Assembly (NCBI GenBank): GCA_032622095.1 | Contig: CP136062.1 | Coordinates: 157,408,875 to 157,472,874, forward strand | From: Siphonodentalium dalli | Taxonomy: Eukaryota; Mollusca; Scaphopoda; Gadilida; Siphonodentaliidae | Length of the DNA: 64,000 bases | Direction: 5' to 3' | Shown here: one piece after another, positions 21,577 through 33,630 of the stretch | How the letters are laid out: each line of letters begins with the position of its first letter | Numbering within the stretch: the first letter of the stretch is position 1 | Notes under the pieces: model-generated | Seen by the model: only the letters and a program-made list of their open reading frames with translations | Databases searched by the model: none | Told to the model about the DNA's origin: nothing | Translations under genes and position numbers: made by a program

Positions 21577-24543
21577 AGACGGATTCGTCATCTCAAGTTT
21601 AGCCTCGGTAAAGCTGGTTTAGCTGGACCGCCGAATTAGATGGGTTAGTTGCCGGTGTAAGCTTATAAAACGCAAACAAAATATCGAAATTGACAAAAGC
21701 TTATCCCACACGCTTTATAGTTGTGAGTGCTTCTCGCTTATAAATTTCCAGTCAAAATATGGTCGCTGTCTTAATTGTTGATTTTCGCAATCAATAAAAT
21801 GAGGCGGTCCGCATTAGGAAAGTACGATTAATTATCTCGACGATACAGAGACACTACTGCTAAAGTACTGGTCTGGCTGGACCAGGTTTAAACCAGAGAT
21901 GACGAATGCGTAACTTAGACCTGCGGCCGCGGGTTTAAACCACGGATTTTACTGACTCACGTCGGTTTAAACCTAGAGGTTTACGTAGACCAGGTTTAAA
22001 CCTGAGGGTCCGAATCGGTATCTCCAGTTTAGTCCTAGTTTAAACTACCAGTTTAAACTGGGTTTTAGTAGTAAAACCAGGTTTTTCTCCACCGCAGGGA
22101 CGACATAGATTTGGTCGATTGTGTTACCTGTGGGCCACACTTGTCCAATTGCAAGGATAGGAGGCGTGGTCTGTCTGTTTATTATCGCTACTTGTCAATG
22201 CATTGTCCGGTCACGTGACCTGTTGTCGCTATATAATCTCCTAATCAGGCGAATAACCCGTGCGCTTTGAGAAATCACGACGAATGCACGGTCTGTTAGA
22301 TATTATCTAATATCATGGACGAACATGACTTTTGGAACTCAAAAATATCTCTTGAGGGCATGGGTGGGGGCCCGCCACTAATACCACATAGAAACACCAC
22401 CACCCGGGGGACCATCCGGACGGGTGAAAATGGGGTATGGACCATTTTCGAGAACGGGAAGGATTTCGGCGAATTTGACGGCAAGAATGGGTGGCCCGCC
22501 CAAAATACCGGATAGAAACATCACCCCTCACCCGGGATAACTGGGGTATGGACCATTTTCGAGAACGGTAAGAATTTAGGCTAATTAATTGGCAGCAGGA
22601 GTGGGTGGCCCGATCAAAATACACCATAGAACCCCCGACCCACCACTAACCCGGGGGTGCCACCCGAGGAGGTGGAAATTTGGTACGCCCAAATACCGAA
22701 TAGAAACACCACAGCCCTCACCCCCGGGGAAGGGTATATCAAATAACCCATATAAACACCCCACCCCTCACATCCGGGCGGGGTGGGGTGGGTTACCACC
22801 CGAGGGGTGAAGATGGGATATGAACCATGTTCGAGAACGGTAAGGATTTCGGCCAATTTGACGACAGGGGTGTGTGGCCCGCTCCAAATATCCTCTAGAA
22901 ACACCCTACCCTCATCCCTGTTGGGGTGAAAATGGGGTATGGAGCATTTTATTCATTATTCGCAAAAAACATGCCTCTGTCGGTCAATATTACGGCATGT
23001 GTAGGTGGCCCGCCCCAAATACCCCATAGAAACACCCCACCCCCACCCGGGTGTCGAAATTGGGTATGGATCGTTATCGAGAACGGTAAGGACTTCGGCC
23101 AATATGACGGCATTGGTGGGCGGCCCGCCCTCAAATATAGTCCATAGAAATACCCCACCCCCACCGCGGGTGGTTCTACCCGAGCGGATGAAAATGGGGT
23201 ATGGACCCCGGGGTGCGGGTTGGTGTGTTTCTATGGGGGGCATTTGGGATGTGCCACCCACCGTCCTCGGGGTTGTTGGTGATGGTGTTTCTAGGGGGTA
23301 GTTGGAGCGGGCTACCCACACTCCTGACGTCAAATTGACCGAAATCCTTACCGTTTTCGAAAATGGTCCATACCCCATTTTCACCTCCTGGGGTGGTTCC
23401 CCCAGCGTTGAGGGGTGGGCTGTTTCTATGGGACATTTGAGCGGGCCATCAATCCATGCCGTCAAATTGGCCGAAATCCTTACCGGTCTCGAAAATGGTC
23501 CATATCCCGTGTTCACCCCCTCGGGTGGTACCCCCCCCCCCCCCGCCCCGGATGTGAGGATGGGGTGTTTATATGGGTTATTTGGGGCGAGCCGCCCACC
23601 CATACCATCAAATTGGCCGAAATCCTTACAGTTCTCCAAAATAAATAGTCAATACTCCATACCCCCTCATGGTGGCCGTTACCCTCCCCCGGGTGAGGGC
23701 TGGGGTGTCTCTGATGGGTATTTGGGCGGGCCACCAACCCATGCATCAAATTGACCGAAAGAGACCTTTTTGTGAATAAGGTATCAGTTTCAAAAGTCAT
23801 GTTCGTGTCTAACGTGTCAATCTGATCAGGTCGATCCCTCAATGCCCTCAGTCGCCAAAGCGATATCCGAACGAGCGAATTGCAAACAGACATATATAGC
23901 AAGAAATCATCCATCACACTGGCACATATTTTGTCAGAATTATCTCATTAGTACCGCAATCGCCTCCCCGAATTCCACTAAGGCTCTCCTGCATGTACAT
24001 TGAGTGACAAACGCCCGCGCATAAACGCCTCCCCCAGTTCAAAATAAAAACTCCCATATACGCGAAGAAACAACATCAATACTGGGCGAAAAAAATCGGC
24101 CGAATAATTAAACCCAAAAAACTAGGTTTTAGTCAAACCTGGTGTAGGGTGGTTTAACTTTGATGTTTTTTCAAAGTATATTTAAAGGTATATTTTCGAG
24201 ATGAGACGTATGGTACGTATAAATCATATATACCGAAGCTTATACTGATGATTATATAGCCAATTCACCACAAACAATTAGTAACATTGCCATAACTTTA
24301 TCACGTCAATAAAACCTAGTTTTTAATTGAGATATAATTCCACAAACTTAAACTGAGTTTATCACAAAACTTGGTATAACTACACTAAAACCCAGTTTGA
24401 CTCCCACAAAACCTAGTTTAACTACCGTAAAACCAAGTTTAAACCCTACTTAAACCTAGTTTAAACTAAAGTTAAACCTGGTCTAGAATAAAACCTAGTC
24501 TAAACCAGAGATGCCGATTCGGCCCTAGATGACGAATCGGCCA
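21577..24543. mobile_element. Composite inverted-repeat element rich in GTTTAAAC
   Basis: The outer ends match inverted: GATTCGTCATCT at 21581-21592 against AGATGACGAATC at the right end. An inner pair also matches: CCGAATCGGTATCTCCAGTTTAG at about 22008-22030 against the complement of CTAAACCAGAGATGCCGATTCGG at about 24497-24519, with two mismatches. Both arms are packed with GTTTAAAC-type palindromes (AGGTTTAAACC, CAGTTTAAACTG). The arms enclose a satellite array (22313-23760). No transposase is visible. The best description is a large fold-back or Foldback-like non-autonomous element, possibly nested. Confidence 0.5.
22313..23760. repeat. Satellite array that inverts near 23200
   Basis: Units of about 110-140 bp contain GGGTATGGACCATTTTCGAG, AACGGTAAGGATTTCGGCCA and GTGGCCCGCCCAAAATACC. 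From 22313 to about 23200 they run in one orientation. After about 23204 the complement appears (TTACCGTTTTCGAAAATGG, GGTATTTGGGCGGGCC). About nine units are visible in total. Long open frames read on both strands here are products of the repeat and should not be taken as genes. Confidence 0.8.
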
Positions 24544-25131
24544 TGGTCACCCACATAAGGAAACAAGGGCCGTTCACCCGGAATGTAGATGGTATATGAC
24601 GCCGAAAAGGCAATTATTTCGTCGCAACGTAGTCAGGAATTACAAAACTTGTTTTAGGTAGATAATATGCGTAGAATCGCAGCAGTTTTAGGCGATAATG
24701 TGCTGAAAATGAAATCATTTTAGTCACATTATCGTCTCATAATGATAAGTTTCTATTATAAGCAGATTATGTACAGACAATGGTAAATAAGCCAACCGGT
24801 GTGCGCTCTTTAACATTTGTTTCACTGTGGCCCGCGCCATAAAACGAAATGACGGCTATGACTCCATTATCTGCTTATTTGAGAAGTAATAACATTGTGT
24901 ACCTATTTCCCATGATATGTCCATTATTGCGTATTATCGCGAGGATATTTCAAATGGTTACTAGCCAGCAGCCAGATAAGAATGAATGTGTAGCACTCCC
25001 AGGTTTCCTTTTAACTAAGTAGAACTCTTAGACATGATGGAATTTACTTAATACAAGTAAACATGTACACGAGCAGTCACTGAGCTATACGTTACAAATT
25101 ATCTCCAAGTCTGGTTGGAAGAGAACTAATA
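24544..25131. other. Stretch without recognised gene
   Basis: A 44-base palindrome with a small loop lies at 24692-24735 (CGATAATGTG...CACATTATCG). Otherwise nothing. Confidence 0.5.
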
Positions 25132-25587
25132 TGTGACCCGCCATATCAAATCCAGTCGTAAGTCGGGATTTGTTTACCCTGTGCCAATGCATTCTCTTAT
25201 ATATGCGAGTCGACCATAGGTCGCCTCGCATAAAAAGAGAATGCATTGGCCTAACAATTTTTTACAATTTTAATAATGTTTTCTTGTATTATTTAACAAT
25301 TTTATAATTTCACCCAAACAGAGCCCCAGACAAACATGAGCAGACGACACTCTTCTATATGCTTCTATATATGTGTGGGGCTCCCTGCAGGGTAATGGAT
25401 GTTTTTATTTTATGTCCTAAAAATTGTAAGAAACATTTATTTTTAAAAAATGATAAAAAATTGTTAGGCCAATGCATTCTCTTATATATGCGAGGCGACC
25501 TATGGTCGACTCGCATATATAAGAGAATGCATTGGCACAGGGTAAAGAAATCCCGACTTACGACTGGATTTGATATGGCGGGTCACA
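25132..25587. mobile_element. Hairpin-of-hairpins MITE with TA flanks
   Basis: Terminal inverted repeats of about 140 bp begin TGTGACCCGCCATATCAAAT and are nearly perfect; the flanking dinucleotide is TA on both sides (25130-25131, 25588-25589). Each arm contains its own hairpin, TGCCAATGCATTCTCTTATA...AGAGAATGCATTGGC, around GTCGACCATAGGTCGCC. The central 190 bases are AT-rich. TA flanks fit Tc1/mariner-type targets, but the superfamily is not proven. The inner hairpin motif is shared with 2669-2930, 50826-51035 and 58285-58490. Confidence 0.8.
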
Positions 25588-25589
25588 TA

Positions 25590-26067
25590 TATGGTTTGTA
25601 TATAGATGAAATTGGATAATAAACCACCATTGTTAAACTTTTAATTGGAGGTTGCAAATGGAAACGTGAAGATGTGCGTCACTTCTATAAGAACTCACCA
25701 CTGCATGTAGTGTGTTTCGTGACTATTTGCTTCAAAATTACACATTTCACATGTACTAAATACACGAGAGCCCAATATATTGATCAGTCCATGTGGCTTG
25801 TTTAGGGAATACATATAATTACATGTGTATATACATGGTGCAAACAAATATAACAAAATAGTTATTTGTAAAGATACAAACTGGATAATTTGATGCCAAT
25901 GTCCAAATTTCAGCTTTATATTCGAGAAGCGAATGGAAATGTGAAGATTGATACTCCCAACCGTTGGTTACACGTGTCCATGCTAATACGAATTAACAAT
26001 TGCTGTGTGCACCAAAATTGCGAAGTTCGTTCATATATAGTCGATGTTATCTGCTATATATATCATA
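25590..26067. other. Stretch without recognised gene
   Basis: AT-rich spacer between the MITE and the Helitron; nothing recognised. Confidence 0.5.
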
Positions 26068-26993
26068 CTAGAAGGTGGCCCGACTTCGTCCGGGCTATTC
26101 AAAAACCAAATTTCAAGTCGATTGCTCCACCCGTTTCCTAGATCTGGTCTGCGCATGCGCGAAGCTGGTGTCGCACGTGCTCGGCGACCCGATAAAATTC
26201 GTATCCGGGGCAAGATACATTCACATACCAAATTTCAAGTCGATAGCTACATCCGTTTCCGAGATATATAGCCCAATGTCATTTGCGGATACCTCGGGGC
26301 TATTCAAAAACCAAATTTCAAGTCGATTGCTCCACCCGTTTCCTAGATCTGGTCTGCGCATGCGCGAAGCTGGTTTCGCACGTGCTCGGCGACCCGATAA
26401 ATACATTCACATACCAAATTTCAAGTCGATAGCTACACCCGTTTCCGAGATATATAGCACAATGTCATTTGCGGATACCTCGGCCGGTGATGAGTTAACG
26501 CGACACAGTCAAATGCATCGGCAGGGTGAGAGTTAACGTGATCTAACTGTATGACCTCTGACGACGTCATAGAAGTTACGCATTGATTTTATCCTGATAA
26601 AAGATCGCACCACTTCTCCCTAATAATTGAGGCAGATAACTAAAACGGATACATACATATTATATATCGTTGGAAAGATGAAGCCACACAGATTCTAACC
26701 GTGTAAATTATATGACTGGCAATTTATTATTCGCGCTATATCGAATCGATTTGTGAGCACCGAACTGAAATATATTAGCGCAAAACGGCGTAAAAATAGA
26801 TTTGACCTCCGCACGTGAAAAGTTGACCTCGCACGGACAAATAAATATGCCTATGTTCGTCTCCGGCCGAAAATACCCTAAAATACCAAATTTCATTGAA
26901 ATTGGCTTAGTCGTTTTCGAGTCCATCGATTTCAAACACACAAACAAACAAACACACTTACACATACACAGATCTTTCAAAATATATAATAGA
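26068..26993 (-). mobile_element. Compact non-autonomous Helitron (926 bp)
   Basis: On the minus strand the 5' end starts TCTATTATATATTTTGAAAG at 26993, followed by a GTTTGTTTGTTTG run. The 3' end is the hairpin GCCCG-GACGAAGT-CGGGC, then CACCTT and CTAG at 26068-26071. The flanking bases are A (26067) and T (26994), the expected A/T target. Its length and lack of ORFs make it non-autonomous. Internally, 26092-26286 and 26287-26485 are a tandem duplication with the phrase CCAAATTTCAAGTCGAT in each half. Confidence 0.75.
26092..26485. repeat. Tandem duplication inside the Helitron
   Basis: Two copies of roughly 195-200 bp: GGGCTATTCAAAAACCAAAT to GCCCAATGTCATTTGCGG, then the same again with a short deletion near 26400. 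CCAAATTTCAAGTCGAT...CCGTTTCC occurs four times, so each copy is itself built of two related halves. Confidence 0.8.
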
Positions 26994-27159
26994 TGTGTAT
27001 TGTTAATGTAAACGTATTCCAACCCAATATATTCACTATCTTTTGGGAATCTGGAATACTCTAAGCAGAATTTCTTTGTCTTATCGTTTGAGTAGTTGTT
27101 TATTTTGTAAAGACGGGTTCAAACCAGCTTGGCTCAGGGTTTCTTAATTGCGTTTATAA

Positions 27160-27283
27160 ATCGATTTCTGACTTCATTGAGACTGTCGCATGATGTGATA
27201 AAATGGACCATATCTTCACGTTCTTTGCCGCATAGTTGGCAGATATCTGTGTTGGTAGAGGTAAATTTGGCTTTCTGTCATTA
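27160..27283 (-). pseudogene. LINE C-terminal remnant (zinc-knuckle region)
   Basis: The minus strand encodes, between stops, a segment with CQLCGKEREDMVHFITSCD, i.e. the C-x2-C...H...C motif that follows the reverse transcriptase in many non-LTR retrotransposons, then NEVRNRFINAIKKP and a stop. The segment is about 45 residues and the rest of the protein is not in frame nearby. A second fragment of the same sequence, ending at the CQLCG part, is at about 28550-28605. The same motif layout appears at 45813-46295. Confidence 0.65.
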
Positions 27284-27284
27284 T

Positions 27285-27435
27285 ACAGTTGTTGCCCGAT
27301 GTCGAGTGAGACATTGAGATTTGTCACCCGCACGAGAACGGAATGTCTCCCGAGGAGCACAGCTCCGAGGGAGACATTCCGTTCTCGAGCGGGTGACAAA
27401 TCTCGATGCCTCCCGAGAAGAAGGACAACAACTGT
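27285..27435. repeat. 151-bp hairpin next to the LINE remnant
   Basis: The arms ACAGTTGTTG...CAACAACTGT enclose a near-perfect stem: GATTTGTCACCCGC and GAACGGAATGTCTCCC pair with their complements, centred near 27360. It directly abuts the LINE fragment. A related GTCTCCCG...TTTGTCGCCCG hairpin lies at 28265-28325. Confidence 0.7.
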
Positions 27436-28380
27436 TTTGTTATCCGATTATACCACAGAAAAAAATCCTTGCCATCCACACGCACGATGTTGCACTGAGT
27501 CACGAGTTCTTTCTTTCTCGATTATGTATATTTTCAGTAACAACTTATCGTTCTGTTCCATAAACGATAGTCAAGCCGTTAAGCGTTTGATAATCAGCGT
27601 TTATTTACGATTATTTTGGTGGTTAAATCGTCAATATCGGTCCATGCAATGTAAACCAATAAGCCATATAGGTATGTTATCACATTCTGCAATGTGGAAT
27701 ATTCAATGTCGCCTTGCGCGCGGAATTTACTCGCGATGTTCCTTTCATAACGGTCTTCCCCGAAAGCTATTGGGAAGTTGTCGATTTCATTAATGTACAT
27801 GCATATGCGTCCGTGCTCCCAAGTACATGGCGATCCTCACACAAAATACTTCTTTGATCACATTGCAGACATCGCGGAGAGGTCTGATATCATGGATAAG
27901 CGTACTGTACCATTCATTCGCGACAAACGTATGCATTTCGTTGTCTACCAGCAAACATTTATAACCAACCAACCTGAAGGGATCCACTATTTCAATCTTG
28001 CACCATAATGTCGACATGAACATATTGAATCACCGAGATGTTTCGATGTAAAAAGTACATAATAACGCTTGTCCGATAAAAATATCAACTTAAAAGTTCG
28101 AATATTAGTCTTCACCAAATATATGCAAATTATCAAACACCACAACTGGTGTGTTTTGCGAATCCGTGGGATATAAGAGATATGATTTTTAGTACATTAT
28201 AGTGATGTGAAATATATGAGTTACTGCAGTGTGTGTTTGGAGATATTCTTGCATTATAACATCAGACGGGCGACAAAAACAATGTCTCCCGGCTCAGCGG
28301 GCGATAGTGTTATTTGTCGCCCGGCACGTGACAGGACGTGGGCCAATCAGAAAGGTGGAAAATAGGGAGGAGGGTAACAA
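27436..28380. other. Stretch without recognised gene
   Basis: The open frame spanning 27236-27793 is produced by the hairpin and shows no domain. A small hairpin is at 28265-28325. Nothing else recognised. Confidence 0.45.
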
Positions 28381-28790
28381 TGTAGACTGTTGGTGCCTGT
28401 AGCCATTTTAATTTTGTATGTTGCCTTGGTAGTGGCCCAAATGCTTCAGACCCGCAAGGCGCAAGCGTCTGAACCATTCGCCACAGACATGAAACTTGCA
28501 TATCATAAAACAATGCGGTGCATCGGTTGCATGGAACGTGTCAATCACATGCCGCATAGTTGGCAGATATATGTGTTGGTTGGTAGAGGCAAATTTGGCT
28601 TTCTGTCATTGTAGAATGTTGGTCCCTGTAGCCATTTTCATTGTGTATGTTGCCTTGGTAGTGGCCTATAATGGTTCAGACCCGCAAGGCGCAATCGACT
28701 GAACCATTCGCCACAGACATGAAACTTGTATCTCATAAAACAATGCAGTGCATCGGTTGCATATGTGGAACGTGTCATTCACATGCCATT
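28381..28790. repeat. Tandem duplication, about 229-bp unit
   Basis: GTTGGTGCCTGTAGCCATTT at 28389 returns as GTTGGTCCCTGTAGCCATTT at 28618, and the copies stay alike through CAGACCCGCAAGGCGCAA, CCATTCGCCACAGACATGAA and GTGCATCGGTTGCAT. The end of unit 1 carries the second LINE C-terminal fragment (28550-28605). Confidence 0.8.
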
Positions 28791-29146
28791 TCAATAGGAT
28801 ATATAAACAACTGTATAAGTAGAACAAATAGTTCCATGCAAGTCTGACAATTGTTTGGGAAATTCATTATTCATAGACCGGTTTTAACACCAATTATGGT
28901 ACTATGTCATCAGTTTGTGTTGTCGGCGATAAAAATTATTATGGAACACATATTTTCTCCAATTTAGAAGAATCTTGTAACTCCTTGTTTTGTACAGCGT
29001 CACTAACCGAGAGAAATGGAAAATTAGCTATCGTTAGGTATATGAAAAATCATAACATAGTTAATCAAGTCCATTAAAGCAGGTGTAAAATAGAAAACAG
29101 TGGTGTACAGCGGTGGGTGGAGGGCGGTTGTTTATGAATGCTAAAT
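28791..29146. other. Stretch without recognised gene
   Basis: AT-rich spacer before the first long direct repeat. Nothing recognised. Confidence 0.5.
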
Positions 29147-29585
29147 GTGATGTAATGACGACACATAGATGTGGATACCAATCTTTAATGTATGATGTAG
29201 AAGATATTACACAATCAAGGTATATAAATGAAGTCGATGAATCAATGTATATAAACTAAGTCGCGAAGTGAAGGCCCTGAATGATAGTATAGGTGATGCC
29301 CGGATAGGTATAGGAACCTCAAGACGAAATGAGTCAAGTGAAAGCATGATGTGATGGGGTGTAGCTGTGTCTTATATACTCTTTGGGATGAATATTATAT
29401 GAGGTATTTGGTAATACACATCCGCATTGGCTCTGCCGTTATGGTCATTCCCTATGACCATATTTGGGGGATCGACTTCACGTGGGTCTGGGCTGTGATT
29501 AAGATGTGCGAGGTTTCTGTAAGGAACCGAGCACTGATATTGAGTTTGGGTTCTATACTATACTTAGCACGGGGGACGATATTGG
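29147..29585 (+). repeat. Long direct repeat, copy 1 (LTR-like?)
   Basis: Starts TGTGATGTAATGACGACACA (29149) and ends GCACGGGGGACGATAT. The same sequence recurs in the same orientation at 40620-41057; I estimate about 94% identity with a few small indels. It starts with TG but does not end with CA, and I see neither a primer-binding site after it nor a target duplication, so calling it an LTR is only a possibility. Confidence 0.75.
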
Positions 29586-30360
29586 GAGTAGAAATATGCC
29601 CCTCATAGAAAATGATGTGGTGAAGTAGTGCTATATAAGGTTTGATTAAATAAATTCGGAGCGCGCGTGTTTGACATTTGTCATATCGATGATAGCCGAA
29701 ATAATGGTCATTTATTAATATCTTTCAATCTTAGACACGACGGTGGCGTCATTTTAGTGAGTGATGAGTCATGTATCAGTGTTTGGCTGTATTGGTGAAG
29801 TTGCGTGTGTATATATATATACAGGGAGGGTTATGCCTTTATATAAGTAATATATATTATCATTGTATTGTGCTCTATATCGGTACCATTGTAAATGAAT
29901 GGTAATTCTATGTTCATATATTTAGTTGTATTAATGTATTTGAAAAAAAAGGGTTCCTGGCGTGATATTTTGTTCCTGTATATATGGGACAAATTATATC
30001 GGAAATTGTATTCCGTTAGTCCTGGTGGAACAAATTGATGAGTGTACGTGTGTGAGAGTTTGTGTGAATAAACTTGATGATTGATACGTGGGTTCTTTAC
30101 ATCGTTTCGCCGTTATGAATAGTAATGGTAGTATGAACTGATGTTGGACATGTAGTTAATTTGAGTTATATGTTCCGATATGGGGCCTATGTGAATATGT
30201 GTAATATTAGCATGTGATCAACATTTCTTTGGGGCTAAGAATATTAGTGTCGTTTGGGAAGAAGTGTGTATGGTGAGCCTATTTTGGCACGGTATATGTA
30301 CAATTGTACATGTGGGTAAGCGGCGAGATTTGGGTGAAGTTTGCCCATGAATTTCGGTTC
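29586..30360. other. Stretch without recognised gene
   Basis: AT-rich interior sequence between the direct repeat and the satellite. No gag/pol-like frame. Confidence 0.5.
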
Positions 30361-31810
30361 ATGTCTATTGGATTTTTTATATGCACGATACATGCGTGTT
30401 GGGGGCGTGTATTGCGAGTTACACATACATGTATGTAATAGTGAGCTTCAGTTAGCCCTGTACATGTATTTGGGATTTTTATGCACGATTGTGCCTTATT
30501 TGGGGCTCTGTATTGCGAGTTACGTGTATGTAATAGTGAGCTTATGTTAGCCCTGTACATGTATCTGGGATTTTTATGCACGATTGTGCACTCTTTGGGG
30601 TTGTGTATTGCGAGTTACGTGTATGTAATAGTGAGCTTATGTTAGCTCTGTACATGTATCTGTGATGTGTATGCACGATTGTGCACTATTTGGGGCTGTG
30701 TATTGCGAGTTACATGTATGTAATAGTGAGCTTATGTTAGCTCTGTACATGTATCTGGTATGTGTATGCACGATTGTGCACTATTTAGCGCTGTGTATTG
30801 CGAGTTACATGTATGTAATGGTGAGCTTATGTTAGCTCTGTGCTTGTATATGGGATTTGTATGCACGATTGTGCACTATTTAGGGCTGTGTATTGCGAGT
30901 TACATGTATGTAATAGTGAGCTTATGTTAGCATGTATATGGGATTTTTATGCACGATTGTACACTCTTTGGGGCTGTGTATTACGAGTTACATGTATGTA
31001 ATAGTGAGCTTCAGTTAGCCCTGTACATGTATTTGGAATTTGTATGCGCGATTGTGCCTTATTTGGGGCTCTCTATTGTGAGTTACGTGTATATAATAAT
31101 GAGCTTCAGTTAGCCCTCTACATGTATCTGGGATTTTTATGCACGAGTGTGCACTCTTTGGGGCTGTGTATTGCGAGTTACATGTACATGTATCTGGGAT
31201 GTGTATGCACGATTGTGCACTATTTAGGGCTGTGTATTGCGAGTTACATGTATGTGTATAGTTAGCTTATGTTAGCTCTGTGCATGTATATGGGATTTGT
31301 ATGCACGGTTGTGCACTCTTTGGGGCAGTGTATTACGAGTTACATGTATGTGATAGTGAGCTTCAGTTAGTCCTGTACATGTATTTGGGATTTTTATGCA
31401 CGATTGTGCCTTATTTGGGGCTCTGTATTGCGAGTACGTGTATGTAATAATGAGCTTATGTTAGCCCTGTACATGTATCTGGAATTTTTATGCACGAGTG
31501 TGCACTCTTTGGGGCTGTGTATTGCGAGTTACATGCATGTAATAGTGAGCTTATGTTAGCTATATACATGTACATGGGATGTGTATGTACGATTGTGCAC
31601 TATTTCGGGCTGTGCATTTTGTGAGTTACATGTATGTAATAGTGAGCTTCAGTTAGCTCTGTACATGTATCTGGGATGTGTATGCACGATTGTGTCATTT
31701 TGGGGCCGTGTATTGCGAGTTACGTGTATGTAATATTGAGCTTCAGTTAGCCATGTACATGTATCTGGGATTTGTATGCACGGTTGTGCAATTTTGGGGA
31801 CGTGTATTGG
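30361..31810 (+). repeat. Satellite of about 95-bp units, roughly 15 copies
   Basis: Each unit contains TATGCACGATTGTGCACT, TTTGGGGCTGTGTATTGCGA, GTTACATGTATGTAATAGTG and AGCTTATGTTAGCTCTGTAC. The TGCACGATTGTGC anchors recur every 93-98 bases from about 30480 to 31780. Two self-complementary motifs per unit (TGCACGATTGTGCA and TTACATGTATGTAA) are well conserved. Open frames across this array are repeat translations. The array lies inside the 11.5-kb unit bounded by the direct repeats. Confidence 0.85.
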
Positions 31811-31907
31811 TTTATTTGTGTATTATCTATTTATGTGTAGCAAAAAGATGTTATGATTTGTTTTATTTGGGGGGGGGTATTTTATTTGTTTTGAACGCAA
31901 GTTCGTA

Positions 31908-31932
31908 TCTCTCTCTCTCTCTCTCTCTCTCT
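31908..31932. repeat. (CT)n microsatellite
   Basis: About twelve CT dinucleotides follow GTTCGTAT, just downstream of the satellite and a G-run. Confidence 0.9.
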
Positions 31933-33630
31933 ACTGTCCGTGACATTCCACAAGAGTTGTTCAGACCCTCATTTGAGAATAACACCCTTCGGCGTTATTC
32001 GATACGAGATTCCGTGTGTACATGCGTCCATTTTCGCTGGACTTGCGAGTACTGGTTTATTTAGTATTAAAAATTAGTGTTTGTATCAGAGGGTTAATTG
32101 CGATCATACTGCATTTGGAATTTTTGGAATAAATGACTGAATTTCGAAATGCGTATCTACAGTTCATCAGCGTTGGGAAGTCTCTGAGTTTGTGATTTGT
32201 CTCGCGCGTGTGGTATGAATATGTTTATTTTATAAATAAGTTTGGAACTAATTGGAGAGCAGATGACATCATTCTGCATGTGTTGAAGGTATTGTTACAC
32301 ATAAGAATCTGGAAGTTTATTATGTATGATATAGTGTTTATTATATTCGCTACTTTTTGTAACCCAATCTCAGTTTCGCGAAATTGTATGTGGATTCAGT
32401 GAATGTATAGATGCATGAATAGATTCGTCGCCTATGATTTGCTTTCTGACAAAATCATAATTTTGCGATTCTGATTGTAGGGGTGGGCGGGGAGGAAATG
32501 CACGGAAAAAAACATCATATAGTTGTATATGACTTTTTTGTGTCATGCATCTCGTTTTGCGGGTAAGTGACCGAACGCAATGTGCAAAGCTGCATATTGA
32601 CTTGCTCTTTTGCAAGATCAGTAATGCTTTAACGAACGGTTGGTTAGATGTAGTGATTTGCGGTAGATGTATAATCATACTGTTTTTGTTATTGTATTAC
32701 TCGAACATTGCAAGTAAAGGTATCGTGTATATATTTACTTACGCGAGCAATTTGTCAGACATCTGACTGGCACAAAACATGCGCTCGTATTGTATTGACC
32801 TAATAACCATGAGAACGAGTTTTGTTGTCATGAATATGAGTAATCAATACTCTTCAATAATTTTATATGTTACTGTGATATGTGAGTAGACACTATGACT
32901 TAGTGTATACATATATCATAACCGTTTTAATACGGGGTTGATCAGTTATGAATATGTTATTAATGCCAGTTAATCATTGGCAAGTATATATGACAATGAT
33001 ATATGTGGGGTAGGGGATAGACATTGTAACGTGTATACATGTATATATCAGGACATGTGGTTGATGTAAACATATTTTATTATTCCAAATAAATAGTCAT
33101 ACAGAATATATAACAATGATTTATCATAATTTGGTGGAATAAATGGATTTGGCATAAAGCAAAGGCTGCTGAATTAAAGCCATGTCCATTATTGTCGTGA
33201 TACCCCAGTCATGGGGATTTTAGATGTATATATTGCCCGGTGCGGTTTGATCCGTCACCCGGGTCTGTCCAACAGGCGGGGGGGGGATATAAATTGGTTG
33301 ATGTAGTATTAAGGCATCTGTATGCGTATGGATTTGGAATATGTATACATTTATATTTAAGTCTAACTATAGATGCATCATGTTCCTGCCAGTCCTGCCT
33401 GACTGTATATATATTAAATTTTGAATGTTTTTATTATGATATAATGATAACGTGCGTGACCACGACTGTTAGTTAGGTTATATGTTACTCCTCGCTAGAC
33501 CCAGTGATATATTTAGGTGGGAGGGTGAATCGTCTTGACGCAATAAAGGTCTTCTGAGTAAAGACAAGTTATGAAAACCGTTTAGTTTGTATTACAAATG
33601 TTTGGACGGCCATAACAATTGCGTTATTTT
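31933..33630. other. Stretch without recognised gene
   Basis: AT-rich, with a short CAATAAAGGTCTTCTGAGTA phrase near 33540 and a G-run near 33278. The last 40-50 bases probably belong to the LINE 3' end. No gene was recognised. Confidence 0.45.

Noticed and set aside
22956-23754. Open frames up to 227 codons on both strands
   Set aside because: They read through the inverted satellite array; the same Pro/Gly-rich phrases repeat with the DNA unit.
24692-24735. microRNA-like hairpin
   Set aside because: The 44-base stem-loop is short and nothing else supports a precursor; palindromes are frequent in this DNA.
27236-27793. 185-codon plus-strand frame
   Set aside because: Covers the LINE remnant in antisense and the perfect hairpin; no domain.
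30361-31810. CRISPR-like array
   Set aside because: Units are contiguous similar satellites with no unique spacers, in a eukaryotic genome.
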